From assembly GCF_029210385.1 (NCBI RefSeq), contig NZ_JARGDQ010000008.1:62001-126000 (forward strand): 64,000 nt of DNA, written 5' to 3'. Shown one piece after another: positions 26,139-33,954 of this stretch. The notes under the pieces are model-generated. The model was given only the letters and a program-made list of their open reading frames with translations, had not been told where the DNA came from and did not search any database. Positions within the stretch are counted from its first letter, which is position 1. Every line of letters begins with the position of its first letter. Origin of the DNA: Desulfurivibrio dismutans (GTDB lineage: Bacteria > Desulfobacterota > Desulfobulbia > Desulfobulbales > Desulfurivibrionaceae). The translations under genes and the position numbers were made by a program.

Positions 26139-27020
26139 ATGCTTTTTCTTAAACCTTTACAACATCAATCCGTGGGAATCGGCGTGTTTTTGGCGGTCCT
26201 GCTGCTGTTCTCTACCATCCCGATACAGGCCCAGATGGAACGGGAACTGGCGGTTGCTCCGGACGAGATGGTGGAAGTGGAAATCGCCACCATCGCCATC
26301 GCCGGCAACGGCTCGCCGGTGGTCCTGCTACGCGAACCCCACGCCAACAAGGTAGTGCCGATTTTCATCGGTCCGGAACAGGCCATGGCCATCAGCCATG
26401 CCCTGCGCGGCACCAAGATGCCCCGGCCCATGACCCATGACTTGCTGATTGACGTCATTGGCGCCATGGAGGGCGAATTGCGGCGGATCTACGTGGATGA
26501 ACTGCGCAATCGGACTTTTTACGGAATGCTGGAACTGGCTGTACCTGGCCGCGATGAGCCCCTGCGGATCGACAGTCGGCCCAGCGATGCCCTGGCCCTG
26601 GCCGTCAGGTCCGGCGCTGGCATTTTTATCGCCCCCAAGGTTCTGGCGGCCGCCCAGGCCATCGAGTACCAGGGGCTGGAGGACGAGGTGGTTACCGCGG
26701 TAGGAATTACGGTTAACCGGGTCACCGAGGACCTGCGAACCGCCCTGGCTCTGCCGAAACAAGATGGCGTGCTGGTCAGCAATGTTACCGGCCCGGCCCG
26801 GGAAGCCGGCTTGCGGCCCGGTGCCCTGATCACCCGAGTCAATGACGGCCCCCCCACCACCCCCATGGAGTTCCTGGACCTGGTACGCACCACGCCGGAA
26901 GGGGAAAAGGTGGCCATCACCTACTGGCACCAGGGCGAAGAGCACCACCTGCAGGTTTCCACCAAAGTTCCGGAACCGGAGCGCTTCCACGATTGGACGA
27001 GCCCCGGTATCGAACTGTAG
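26139..27020 (+). CDS. Exported bifunctional-nuclease-domain (DUF151) protein with PDZ domain
   Basis: A 293-residue protein. Residues 1-32 form a signal peptide or anchor (IGVFLAVLLLFSTIPIQAQ). Residues 45-185 are a DUF151/BFN domain: VEIATIAIAGNGSPVVLLRE, VVPIFIGPEQAMAI, RPMTHDLLIDVIGAMEGELR, and RIDSRPSDALALAVRSG, the family signature. Residues 195-285 are a PDZ domain (GVLVSNVTGPAREAGLRPGA, then ITYWHQGEEHHLQV). DUF151 proteins are usually cytoplasmic, some with nuclease activity; an exported version tied to PDZ is known in a few deltaproteobacteria but is of unknown role. It has its own promoter and lies 26 bp upstream of the candidate mini-selenoprotein. Confidence 0.8.
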   Translation: MLFLKPLQHQSVGIGVFLAVLLLFSTIPIQAQMERELAVAPDEMVEVEIATIAIAGNGSPVVLLREPHANKVVPIFIGPEQAMAISHALRGTKMPRPMTHDLLIDVIGAMEGELRRIYVDELRNRTFYGMLELAVPGRDEPLRIDSRPSDALALAVRSGAGIFIAPKVLAAAQAIEYQGLEDEVVTAVGITVNRVTEDLRTALALPKQDGVLVSNVTGPAREAGLRPGALITRVNDGPPTTPMEFLDLVRTTPEGEKVAITYWHQGEEHHLQVSTKVPEPERFHDWTSPGIEL

Positions 27021-27046
27021 CAAACAACCAGTCAGGTTATTTACCC

Positions 27047-27208
27047 GTGAAAACCATCATCTTTGTCGTTATCTCCATCCTGGCGGCGGCGGCCGTCTTC
27101 GGGCTGATCCATAAAAAATCCGAAGATGGTTGTATCCCCTGACTGCTCACCTACGGCCCCCTGGGCGCAGGGGCCCTGACCTATTACCTGCTCAGCCGGC
27201 TGTTTTAG
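27047..27208 (+). CDS. Candidate 53-residue membrane selenoprotein (CxxU, UGA at codon 32)
   Basis: From GTG 27047 the frame reads a hydrophobic helix (TIIFVVISILAAAAVFGLI), a short loop KKSEDGCIP, an in-frame TGA (27140-27142), then LLTYGPLGAGALTYYLLSRL and a TAG stop. If UGA is read as selenocysteine, the loop has a C29-I-P-U32 redox motif between two membrane helices. A hairpin of plausible SECIS geometry follows the UGA. The window contains a clear SelW-like selenoprotein, so the organism probably reads UGA as Sec. The next gene is a LysR regulator of a type I associate with selenium metabolism. Against it: the ribosome-binding site is weak (CAGG), GTG starts it, and decayed genes lie 1 kb upstream, so a nonsense mutation (for example TGG to TGA) is possible. 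Confidence 0.5.
27140..27175 (+). promoter_or_regulatory. Candidate bacterial SECIS hairpin
   Basis: A 6-bp GC stem (GGCCCC at 27155-27160 with GGGGCC at 27170-27175) encloses a 9-base loop, CTGGGCGCA, whose first G lies 20 bases after the UGA. The SelW-like gene at 48 kb has its loop 21 bases after its UGA. SelB recognises such a loop in known bacterial SECIS elements. Confidence 0.45.
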
Positions 27209-27259
27209 TTTTGCCGTTATTTGGTGAGGCCATCACATTTGACGAGGTTATAAAATTTT

Positions 27260-28162
27260 ATGGACCTGCATCGACTGGAAGTTTTCTGCCGGGTGGTGGA
27301 ACTGAAGAGCTTCACCAAAGCGGCCGAAGCGGCCTTTCTTTCCCAGCCCACGGTGAGCGAGCACCTGCGCAGCCTGGAAGAAACCCTGGGGGTCAGGCTG
27401 GTGGACCGGCTGGGCCGGGAGGTTCTGCCCACCCCGGCCGGCAAACTGCTTTATGACCATGCCCGGCGCCTCCTGCGCCTGCACGATGAAGCGGTGGCAG
27501 CCATTGAAAACTACAGCGGCCGCCAATCCGGCCATCTCTGGATGGCGGCCAGCACCATCCCCGGCACCTACCTGCTGCCGAAGATGATTGGACAATTCAA
27601 AAAAGAGTACCCCGAGGTGCTGGTTACCATCAAGATCGCCAACTCCCGGCAAGCCGCCGAACTGGTGATCCGGGGAGACTGCGAGTTCGGCGTGGTTGGG
27701 GCCCGCTGGCGCGAAGCGGTCTTGGAGTGGGAACCGCTGCTGGCCGACGAATTGACCCTGGTGGTACGCCACGACCATCCCTGGTCCCGACGGGGCGAGA
27801 TCGAACCGGCGGAACTGGCCGAGGTGCCCTTTATTGATCGCGAACGGGAATCGGGCACCCGCAAGGTGATGCACGAAATTCTCCACCGGCACGGCACAGA
27901 AGCGAACAAGCTGCGAATTATCGCCGAGATGGGCAGCACCGAGGCGGTGCTGCAGAGTGTCAAGGCCGGCATCGGAGTGGCCATCATCTCCCGCCAGGCC
28001 ATCCGTGACGACCTGGCCTGCGGCGCCGTGGCCGAAGTAACCATTAAAGGAATAAACTTTCGCCGCCCCTTCTACCTGGTGCAACGCAAAAAACGACATC
28101 CCTCCCCCATCGGCACTCTTTTCCTTGATTTTCTCAAAGACACAGCCAACCGCAATTCATAG
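27260..28162 (+). CDS. LysR-family transcriptional regulator, selenium-metabolism-associated type
   Basis: A 300-residue LysR protein: winged helix at residues 1-60 (DLHRLEVFCRVVELKSFTKA, LSQPTVSEHLRSLEETLGVR), linker helix, then a periplasmic-binding-type effector domain (GHLWMAASTIPGTYLLPKM). From memory, this N-terminal pattern and the STIPG segment are those of the LysR group annotated as associated with selenium metabolism in Sec-using anaerobes; I could not check this. Its position between a candidate CxxU protein and a rhodanese/VTT-ferredoxin operon would suit control of sulfur or selenium handling. GAGG lies upstream of the ATG at a long spacing. Confidence 0.75.
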   Translation: MDLHRLEVFCRVVELKSFTKAAEAAFLSQPTVSEHLRSLEETLGVRLVDRLGREVLPTPAGKLLYDHARRLLRLHDEAVAAIENYSGRQSGHLWMAASTIPGTYLLPKMIGQFKKEYPEVLVTIKIANSRQAAELVIRGDCEFGVVGARWREAVLEWEPLLADELTLVVRHDHPWSRRGEIEPAELAEVPFIDRERESGTRKVMHEILHRHGTEANKLRIIAEMGSTEAVLQSVKAGIGVAIISRQAIRDDLACGAVAEVTIKGINFRRPFYLVQRKKRHPSPIGTLFLDFLKDTANRNS

Positions 28163-28204
28163 TATTTGCCGATATCAGCACAACTTAATCATCAATATTA
28201 ACAA

Positions 28205-28234
28205 TTGGACTTGACCGCCTTGGATCGCTAGAAT
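28205..28234 (+). promoter_or_regulatory. Candidate promoter of the rhodanese operon
   Basis: TTGGAC (28205-28210) and TAGAAT (28229-28234) are 18 bp apart in an AT-richer gap, about 80 bp before the rhodanese ATG. Confidence 0.4.
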
Positions 28235-28314
28235 CCCGCCAAACAGAACACCCACTCTATGAAGTTTGTGCGGAAGTGGGCGGCGGAATGAAACTTCAAC
28301 AAGGAGGTTTAGCG

Positions 28315-28752
28315 ATGTTCAAGTACGCGGCAATGGTTGGGGTGTTGATGCTGGTGATGGCGGCCGGACCCGTCCAGGCTTTTTTTTCCTTTTTCAGCGG
28401 GGGGTATCAGTATATCAGCGCTGAAGAGCTGAACAAGCGCCTGCTGGCCGGTGATGAAATGGTACTGCTGGATATCTGCCCGGCCGACGAGTTTGCCGAA
28501 GGCCACATCCCCGGTTCCATTGAAACCAACGCCTACCCCACCCAGAACGAGGCTGAGCGGGCCAGGTTGAACAAAGGTCTGACGGCCCTGCAGGCCGGCA
28601 GTGAAGATATCATCATCATCTGCCCCGGCGGCGGTGGGGGCGCCCGGCGGACTGTCGACTATTACGAGTCCCGGGGGATCGACAAAAAACGGATGCTCAT
28701 CCTGGAAGACGGTCTGCGCAAGTGGCCCTATGAAAAGGTACCCAGGTCCTGA
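28315..28752 (+). CDS. Exported rhodanese-like protein
   Basis: The start at 28315 follows a near-perfect AAGGAGG and gives a 145-residue protein with a signal peptide (YAAMVGVLMLVMAAGPVQA). The rhodanese fold is recognisable from ISAEELNKRLLAGDEMVLLD, the DEFAEGHIPGSI motif and IIIICPGGGGGARRTVDYYE. The active-site cysteine is in the glycine-rich loop CPGGGGGAR instead of the usual CRSGxR, so sulfur-transfer chemistry may be altered. It is exported, unlike housekeeping rhodaneses. The stop is 4 bp before the VTT-ferredoxin gene, so the two are one operon. Confidence 0.8.
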   Translation: MFKYAAMVGVLMLVMAAGPVQAFFSFFSGGYQYISAEELNKRLLAGDEMVLLDICPADEFAEGHIPGSIETNAYPTQNEAERARLNKGLTALQAGSEDIIIICPGGGGGARRTVDYYESRGIDKKRMLILEDGLRKWPYEKVPRS

Positions 28753-28756
28753 TTTA

Positions 28757-30580
28757 ATGGCTGCTTTTAACCGCAGAAAAAGCGCCCTGGTTCTGGCAAT
28801 CGTTTTGCTGGCCGGGGCTTTTTTCTGGTTTGACCTCCACCACTACCTGACCCTGGAACAGATTCGGGGTTTCCAGGAGCAAGCCCGCCATTTTTACCAG
28901 CAGCGGCCGCTGACAGCCATTGTCTCTTTTGCCGGCACCTATCTGCTGGTGGTGGCCCTCAACCTGCCGGGCGGCGCTCTGCTGGGGCTGCTGGCCGGGG
29001 CGGTGTTCGGGGTGTTGGTTGGCACCGTGGTGGTTTCCTTTGCCAGCACCATTGCCGCCACCGTGGCCTGCGCCCTCTCCCGCTATCTCTTCCGGGATCT
29101 AATCAAAGGTCGCTTTCCCGGCGCTCTTACCACCGTAGACCGAGGCATTGCCAAGGAAGGCGCCTTTTATCTTTTTTCCCTGCGGCTTATTCCGGTGGTC
29201 CCCTTCTTTATCATCAACATGGTAATGGGCCTTACCGCCATGCCCCTGCGTACCTTTTACTGGGTGTCGCAATTGGGCATGCTGCCGGGCACTTTCGTGT
29301 TTGTCAATGCCGGCAGTGAACTGGGACGGCTGGCCTCCACCGGCGAAATCTTTTCGCCCCGCCTGTTGCTGGCCTTTGCCCTGCTGGGCCTCCTGCCGCT
29401 GGTTGCCAACCGCTTGCTTTCCTGGTACCGCAAAAGTGGAAAACAACCGGCAAGCTCTACAAATCAGGCAAAAAAAGGCGCCCCAGGGCTCGCCCACGCC
29501 GACTATCCCAAAGCATTGGCCCAAGCAGCCGCCGAACTGGCCGACCAATGCACCATGTGCGGGGCCTGTGCCGCCCGTTGCGCCTTGCTGCAAGAATCCG
29601 GTTTGCCCGGCGAAATCGCTGCCAGCGGGCGCCACAGCGGCAACTTCAAGGTTGACCCCTTTGCCTGCAGTCTCTGCCACCTCTGCACAGCGATCTGCCC
29701 TGAAAAACTAACGCCCGGTGATTTTTTTCTCAACCTCCGACGGCAAAAAGCCGCCCAGAAAGATTTCGATCTTCGCCCCTACCGCCCCATTCTCTCCTAT
29801 GAACGGCTGGGAGCTTCCCGGCTGTTTGCCGCGGAATCCCTGCCAACGGGCTGCACCACCGCCTTTTTCCCCGGCTGTACGTTGCCCGGCACCCGACCGG
29901 CCGCCACCCGGCACCTTGTTGACCGCCTACGGGAACTGAAGCCTTCGCTGGGTCTGGTGCTCAACTGCTGCCACAAGCCCTCCCACGACCTGGGTCGGCA
30001 GCAATATTTCGCCGCGAGATTCGGGGCACTGCAACAGCGCCTGCTGGCCCAAGGGGTTCGTGAAATCCTGGTGGCCTGCCCCAATTGCTACAAGGTTTTC
30101 CTGCAGTACGGCGGCAAGTTGAAAGTCAAAAGCGTTTGGGAGTTGCTGGCCGCGACCAATGAGGGCAAAGCCACCGTCACAGGAAAAGTCACTGTCCACG
30201 ACCCCTGCCCGTTACGCCAACGGCCTGAACTACAGCATGCGGTGCGCCAATTGGCGACCAGCCAGGGCCTGAAGATAGAGGAAATGAAATCAACCGGCAA
30301 GCGCACCTTGTGCTGCGGGGAAGGCGGCGCGGTAGGCCTGAAGCGCCCCGATCTGGCCGCCCGCTGGGGCGCTTTGCGCAAAAAACAGGCGCAGGAACTG
30401 CCGGTCTTAACCTACTGCGCCGGTTGCGCCGGTTTCCTTAACCGGGCGGGCCTGAACACCATCCATTTGGCCGACCTGCTGGCCGAGCCACACAAAGCGT
30501 TGACCGGTAACACAAAGGCAGCCGCGCCCCCCCGGACCTACCTCAATCGGCTGCTCTTCAAGTTCAGGCTGCCCCAATAG
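28757..30580 (+). CDS. VTT (TVP38/TMEM64) membrane protein fused to ferredoxin and CCG (HdrB-like) domains
   Basis: A 607-residue fusion; the start at 28757 is the first ATG after the rhodanese stop. Residues 10-235 are a TVP38/TMEM64-type membrane domain (GTYLLVVALNLPGGALLG, LRLIPVVPFFIINMVMGL, MLPGTFVFVNAGSELG). After a linker, residues 270-335 carry two Cys clusters for 4Fe-4S centres (CTMCGACAARC and CSLCHLCTAICP). The remainder has two cysteine-rich CCG-type segments (FFPGCTLPG with NCCHKPSH, and HDPCPLRQ with LCCGEGG), as in heterodisulfide reductase HdrB and glycolate oxidase GlcF. A membrane VTT domain joined directly to an electron-transfer/thiol-disulfide module suggests redox coupling across the membrane of sulfur or selenium compounds; the rhodanese partner supports this. 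It is inference. Confidence 0.85.
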   Translation: MAAFNRRKSALVLAIVLLAGAFFWFDLHHYLTLEQIRGFQEQARHFYQQRPLTAIVSFAGTYLLVVALNLPGGALLGLLAGAVFGVLVGTVVVSFASTIAATVACALSRYLFRDLIKGRFPGALTTVDRGIAKEGAFYLFSLRLIPVVPFFIINMVMGLTAMPLRTFYWVSQLGMLPGTFVFVNAGSELGRLASTGEIFSPRLLLAFALLGLLPLVANRLLSWYRKSGKQPASSTNQAKKGAPGLAHADYPKALAQAAAELADQCTMCGACAARCALLQESGLPGEIAASGRHSGNFKVDPFACSLCHLCTAICPEKLTPGDFFLNLRRQKAAQKDFDLRPYRPILSYERLGASRLFAAESLPTGCTTAFFPGCTLPGTRPAATRHLVDRLRELKPSLGLVLNCCHKPSHDLGRQQYFAARFGALQQRLLAQGVREILVACPNCYKVFLQYGGKLKVKSVWELLAATNEGKATVTGKVTVHDPCPLRQRPELQHAVRQLATSQGLKIEEMKSTGKRTLCCGEGGAVGLKRPDLAARWGALRKKQAQELPVLTYCAGCAGFLNRAGLNTIHLADLLAEPHKALTGNTKAAAPPRTYLNRLLFKFRLPQ

Positions 30581-30583
30581 GCA

Positions 30584-30685
30584 GTAAACGTTCAGCAGCA
30601 CCCCATCTTCGGGCGATCAGCCAAGCTTGCGTACACGGGGGCGCTTTGCTGCTTGCCCGAATCTGGGGCACTGCTGAACGTTTAC
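30584..30685 (+). repeat. Palindromic repeat element A2, 102 bp
   Basis: The outer arms GTAAACGTTCAGCAG (30584-30598) and CTGCTGAACGTTTAC (30671-30685) pair at all 15 positions. The interior follows element A1: the ACCCCATCTT segment, a central stem around CAGCCAAGC and GCTTTGCTG, and GAATCTGGGGCA on the right. It starts 3 bp after the stop of the VTT-ferredoxin gene and, on the other strand, its end contains the TAA stop of the 37-codon frame. Confidence 0.85.
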
Positions 30686-30795
30686 AGGCCGGTAATACCC
30701 AGGGTTAGGGTCGAAACCGCCAGGATGTTGTTTTTCTTGGTGCTGTTAGCCTGGATACCGGCCTGAGAGCTGTCGGCAGAATTTGGTGTTGTCAT
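30682..30795 (-). CDS. Possible 37-residue peptide of unknown function
   Basis: On the minus strand AAAAGGAG is followed eight bases later by ATG 30795. The frame encodes 37 residues, polar at first (TTPNSADSSQAGIQ) and hydrophobic at the end (NILAVSTLTLGITGL). The stop TAA lies within the outer arm of repeat A2. The upstream 100 bp is strongly AT-rich and could hold a promoter. The strong ribosome-binding site argues for translation; the short length and the repeat at the 3' end argue for caution. It could be the truncated start of a longer gene cut by the repeat. Confidence 0.4.
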   Translation of the reverse strand: MTTPNSADSSQAGIQANSTKKNNILAVSTLTLGITGL

Positions 30796-30986
30796 CTCAA
30801 AGTCTCCTTTTTTTAAAGGCTTGACCCTTTGCCACCAAAAATCCTTGACAATATTTTTTGGCAACTCGATATTTTGAGTATATATTTTTTGTTAATCAAG
30901 GATCAACCCGAACTTTTCAGATCACCGTATAATGTCAAAATCGCGTCGCGTTTGGAAAGATCCCTGTTGAGCAGAGGAGAAGCAAT
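30796..30986. promoter_or_regulatory. AT-rich divergent promoter region
   Basis: This gap is much richer in A and T than its surroundings. On the plus strand TTGACA (30845-30850) with GATATT (30868-30873), 17 bp apart, could serve the MEMO-family gene. On the minus strand TTGATT near 30899 with A/T tracts could serve the small frame. Confidence 0.4.
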
Positions 30987-31799
30987 ATGATCAGAACTCC
31001 GGCAGTGGCGCACCAGTTTTACCCCGGTGACGCCGAAGTCTTGCGCGAACTGTTGACCCGGCTGGTTCCCCAGACAACAACCACAACGCAAAGCCGCCCG
31101 GCCAGGGCCGTGATCATGCCCCATGCCGGGTATGTCTATTCCGGCAAGGTGGCCGGGGAGACGGTGGCCCGGGTGACGATACCCGAAGATGTCGTTGTCA
31201 TGGGCCCCAATCACCACGGGCTGGGGGCCCCGGCGGCGCTGATGACGACTGGAAGCTGGGAGATGCCGCTGGGGGAGGTGAAAATCAATGCCGAACTGGC
31301 GGCGCTTATCCGGCGCCATGGCCCGGAGATCAGCGATGACGAGCGGGCCCATCTGAGGGAACACTCCCTGGAGGTACTGCTGCCCTTCCTCCAGTTTCGT
31401 CAGCCCGGGCTGCGCATGGTGCCGCTTTGCCTGGCCCGGCTTTCTTTGGCCGATTGCCGACTGATCGGCCGGGCCCTGGCCGCCGCCCTTGACGATTACC
31501 AGCAACCGGTGCTGCTGGCGGCCAGTACCGATATGAGCCATTACGAAACCCGGGCCGCCGCCACCGCCAAGGATCACCTGGCCATCGAACGGGTCCTGGC
31601 CCTGGACCCGGAAGGCTTATATCAAACCGTGGCTGAACGGCAGATCAGCATGTGCGGGGTGATCCCCACCGTCATCACCCTGTTCGCCGCTCTGGCGACG
31701 GGGGCCACCGAGGCTGAATTGGTACGTTACAGTGATTCCGGCGAGGCCAGCGGTGACACCAGCCAGGTGGTGGGTTACGCCGGCTTTGTTATCCGCTGA
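30987..31799 (+). CDS. amrB: MEMO1-family protein (AmmeMemoRadiSam system protein B)
   Basis: A 270-residue MEMO/LigB-like dioxygenase-fold protein. The characteristic N-terminus PAVAHQFYPGDAEVLRELL is followed by VIMPHAGYVYSGKVAG, VVMGPNHHGLG, the core EHSLEVLLPFLQF, and SMCGVIPTVITLFAALA near the end. Histidines in PHAGY, GPNHHG and DMSHYE are the usual metal-site residues. In many anaerobes this protein is encoded with an AMMECR1 protein and a radical SAM enzyme; neither is adjacent here. The substrate of the system is unknown. GAGGAGAAG lies upstream of the ATG. Confidence 0.85.
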   Translation: MIRTPAVAHQFYPGDAEVLRELLTRLVPQTTTTTQSRPARAVIMPHAGYVYSGKVAGETVARVTIPEDVVVMGPNHHGLGAPAALMTTGSWEMPLGEVKINAELAALIRRHGPEISDDERAHLREHSLEVLLPFLQFRQPGLRMVPLCLARLSLADCRLIGRALAAALDDYQQPVLLAASTDMSHYETRAAATAKDHLAIERVLALDPEGLYQTVAERQISMCGVIPTVITLFAALATGATEAELVRYSDSGEASGDTSQVVGYAGFVIR

Positions 31800-31862
31800 G
31801 CGGTGAGCGGCTGCCTACGATTATTGGCGGCAGAGTAAGCCGCCCCCTCGGCTGCTGCCGCT

Positions 31863-33950
31863 TCATGGCACCACCCGTCGTACCGTCTGAGCAAAGGCAA
31901 TGACCGGCGCCACCACCCCGTTGGCGGTAAAAATAAGTCTTTTTTGCATGGCCGAATCCTTGAGTCTGGCCACCAGATCAGGGCCGATCTGGTCGGCCAA
32001 ACCAACGGTGAGAACCGGGTAGGCGATCAGCAGCAACACACTCACCACCACTTCCGCCACCACCAAACGGCCGGCAAAGATCCGCAGGCTGTCCAACAGC
32101 AGCCGCAAGCGGTTCATCCGTTTAATCAGGGCCGGCCAACTTTCCAGTTCCCGGCGCGCCGCCTGCAACTTGGTTCGTCCTTGGTGCAGACTGCTGCTGG
32201 CCGTTCCTCTGGCCTCCACCAGCAGGTTACGGACCCCCTGCATTTGCCTCTCCGCCCGCCGCCAGAAAGACTTGTAGGCGTACTCCTGCCAGTACTGCTG
32301 GAATTTGTCCCACTCCAGCACCGCTTCATCAATCTCGTCGTTCAGCTCATCCAGCTTGCTTTCCTGTAACCGCGGGGCCGCCCGGCGCAGGGAGTTGGCC
32401 TTTTCGACCACATCCAGCAGGTCATAATAGGAGCCCTTTTCCACTTGCTGCTGCAAAGACGTCAGGGTTTCCAGGTTGCGATCAAACTCCTCGTCCTTGC
32501 CGTCCACCCATTTCTTGAGCTTTTCGTATTCCACCACCGCCCCGGCCAAGGCCTCGTCAGCCCGGCTCCGGGTGGTGCGCAAGTGGCTGTTGAGGACATC
32601 TTCCAGTAAGCCCTCAACGGGCAGCAGCACCGGGTCCATCAGGACATTCATGAAATAAAGGCGGCTGGATTCAATAAGCCCGCTGATCACTCCTAATACC
32701 TGGGCCCCGTGCCCGCCCCGCACCGCCGTATGAATGCGCCGATGGATAATTTCGTAACAGTCGGCATAGAGATTGGCCATACCTTGTAGGGCCTGTTCCG
32801 CCTTCCAGGAATTGCCGGCCAGATCGTGGTAACGGGCCAGCAACAGGGCGCTGTGGATTTTCTCCTTTTCTACTTCAGCCACACTGGCGGCAATCTCCAA
32901 AAAATGGCCCATCTCCTCGAATCGTCCCTGCTCCAGGGCAACAAAGGCCAAACCGACGTTGGCGCCGTACTGCTTGCCGCCTAAGGCCTGATTTTCCGCC
33001 AGCAGAATATCCCGGGCCCGATCATACTGACCAACCCGCAGGCAATCCAGGCCGATTTCCAGGTTACGGCTGTCCTGCTTGGTGCGAACCTTGAGATTCA
33101 GCCCGCTCCATAAGGAATGCACCGAAAAAACCACCCGCTGCAGATAACGGGGCTGATAAACAATCAGCAGGTCAAAAAAAGCGACATAGGCCTGGAGCGC
33201 CGGATTTTTTCTAAGCTGAGCCTGGTCCACCCCGGGCCCCAGCAAGGCTTCCATCTGCTTGCGGTTACTGAAGGCGGCCTGGAAGTTGCGAAGCAGTTCA
33301 TCAAGGGGCTGATAACCAACGTCATGCAGCGCCATGCCGGCCATGCTGAGCTGCTTGGCGGGGCACAGGGACGACGGATGGGTCCGCAGGCCGCAATAAA
33401 AGCAGGGCCGTCCGGTGCCGGCTTCGGCCAGCACTGCCCGGTATGGGAAGAGCCGTCTGCGGCGCAAGGCCGCCGGCTGGGAAAAAATCAGCTTGGCAAA
33501 ACGTCCCTGGCTCTGCAGTTCATGCTGCGGCACATCCGCCCGCCCCGTCAGTATTTTTTCCCATTGTCCGGCCAGGGCGGGCGAAAGGTAGACAGCATGA
33601 TGCTCAAGCTCTTCCCAGACCGTGGCGCCGGGATAACGAAACGACGGCGGACTTTCGTTTTTACTTTCCAGGTGCAGCACGAACTGCAGGGGCAACTTGG
33701 CCGACCTGGCGGTGGCCGGGAATTTTTTCCGAAGCTTGTCCAGTTGCTCAAACAAAGTGGCCAGGGCAGTCAAGGGGTGATCGAAGTTGAACAGCATCAA
33801 CTCCGAAAGTGAGTCCCGGGCCTCCAGCCCGCCGGTGGCCAAACCGCGGCGCAACTCAGCCAGCAGCCCTTCCCACTGGTCACCCAGCAGGGTGGCACCG
33901 TCAAAGGAAACAGGATGCACGGAGAGTAAAACCGGATACCCCTTAACCAT
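31863..33950 (-). CDS. Large protein with CCHC zinc knuckle and C-terminal membrane helix, unknown function
   Basis: The start at 33950 lies 4 bp after the ubiA stop and begins VKGYPVLLSVHPVSFDGATL; an in-frame extension upstream would lie inside ubiA. The 695-residue product is mostly helical. At about residues 182-195 it has a canonical zinc knuckle C-F-Y-C-G-L-R-T-H-P-S-S-L-C (CX2CX4HX4C). TPR-like helices follow at about 290-420 (CLRVGQYDRARDILLAEN, GLAFVALEQGRFEEMGHF). A long coiled-coil-like region (about 460-620) and a membrane helix near the C-terminus (VVAEVVVSVLLLIAYPVLTV) complete it. I do not recognise the family. Coupling to ubiA suggests co-expression with the menaquinone genes but does not prove a shared function. 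Confidence 0.7.
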   Translation of the reverse strand: MVKGYPVLLSVHPVSFDGATLLGDQWEGLLAELRRGLATGGLEARDSLSELMLFNFDHPLTALATLFEQLDKLRKKFPATARSAKLPLQFVLHLESKNESPPSFRYPGATVWEELEHHAVYLSPALAGQWEKILTGRADVPQHELQSQGRFAKLIFSQPAALRRRRLFPYRAVLAEAGTGRPCFYCGLRTHPSSLCPAKQLSMAGMALHDVGYQPLDELLRNFQAAFSNRKQMEALLGPGVDQAQLRKNPALQAYVAFFDLLIVYQPRYLQRVVFSVHSLWSGLNLKVRTKQDSRNLEIGLDCLRVGQYDRARDILLAENQALGGKQYGANVGLAFVALEQGRFEEMGHFLEIAASVAEVEKEKIHSALLLARYHDLAGNSWKAEQALQGMANLYADCYEIIHRRIHTAVRGGHGAQVLGVISGLIESSRLYFMNVLMDPVLLPVEGLLEDVLNSHLRTTRSRADEALAGAVVEYEKLKKWVDGKDEEFDRNLETLTSLQQQVEKGSYYDLLDVVEKANSLRRAAPRLQESKLDELNDEIDEAVLEWDKFQQYWQEYAYKSFWRRAERQMQGVRNLLVEARGTASSSLHQGRTKLQAARRELESWPALIKRMNRLRLLLDSLRIFAGRLVVAEVVVSVLLLIAYPVLTVGLADQIGPDLVARLKDSAMQKRLIFTANGVVAPVIAFAQTVRRVVP

Positions 33951-33954
33951 TGCG

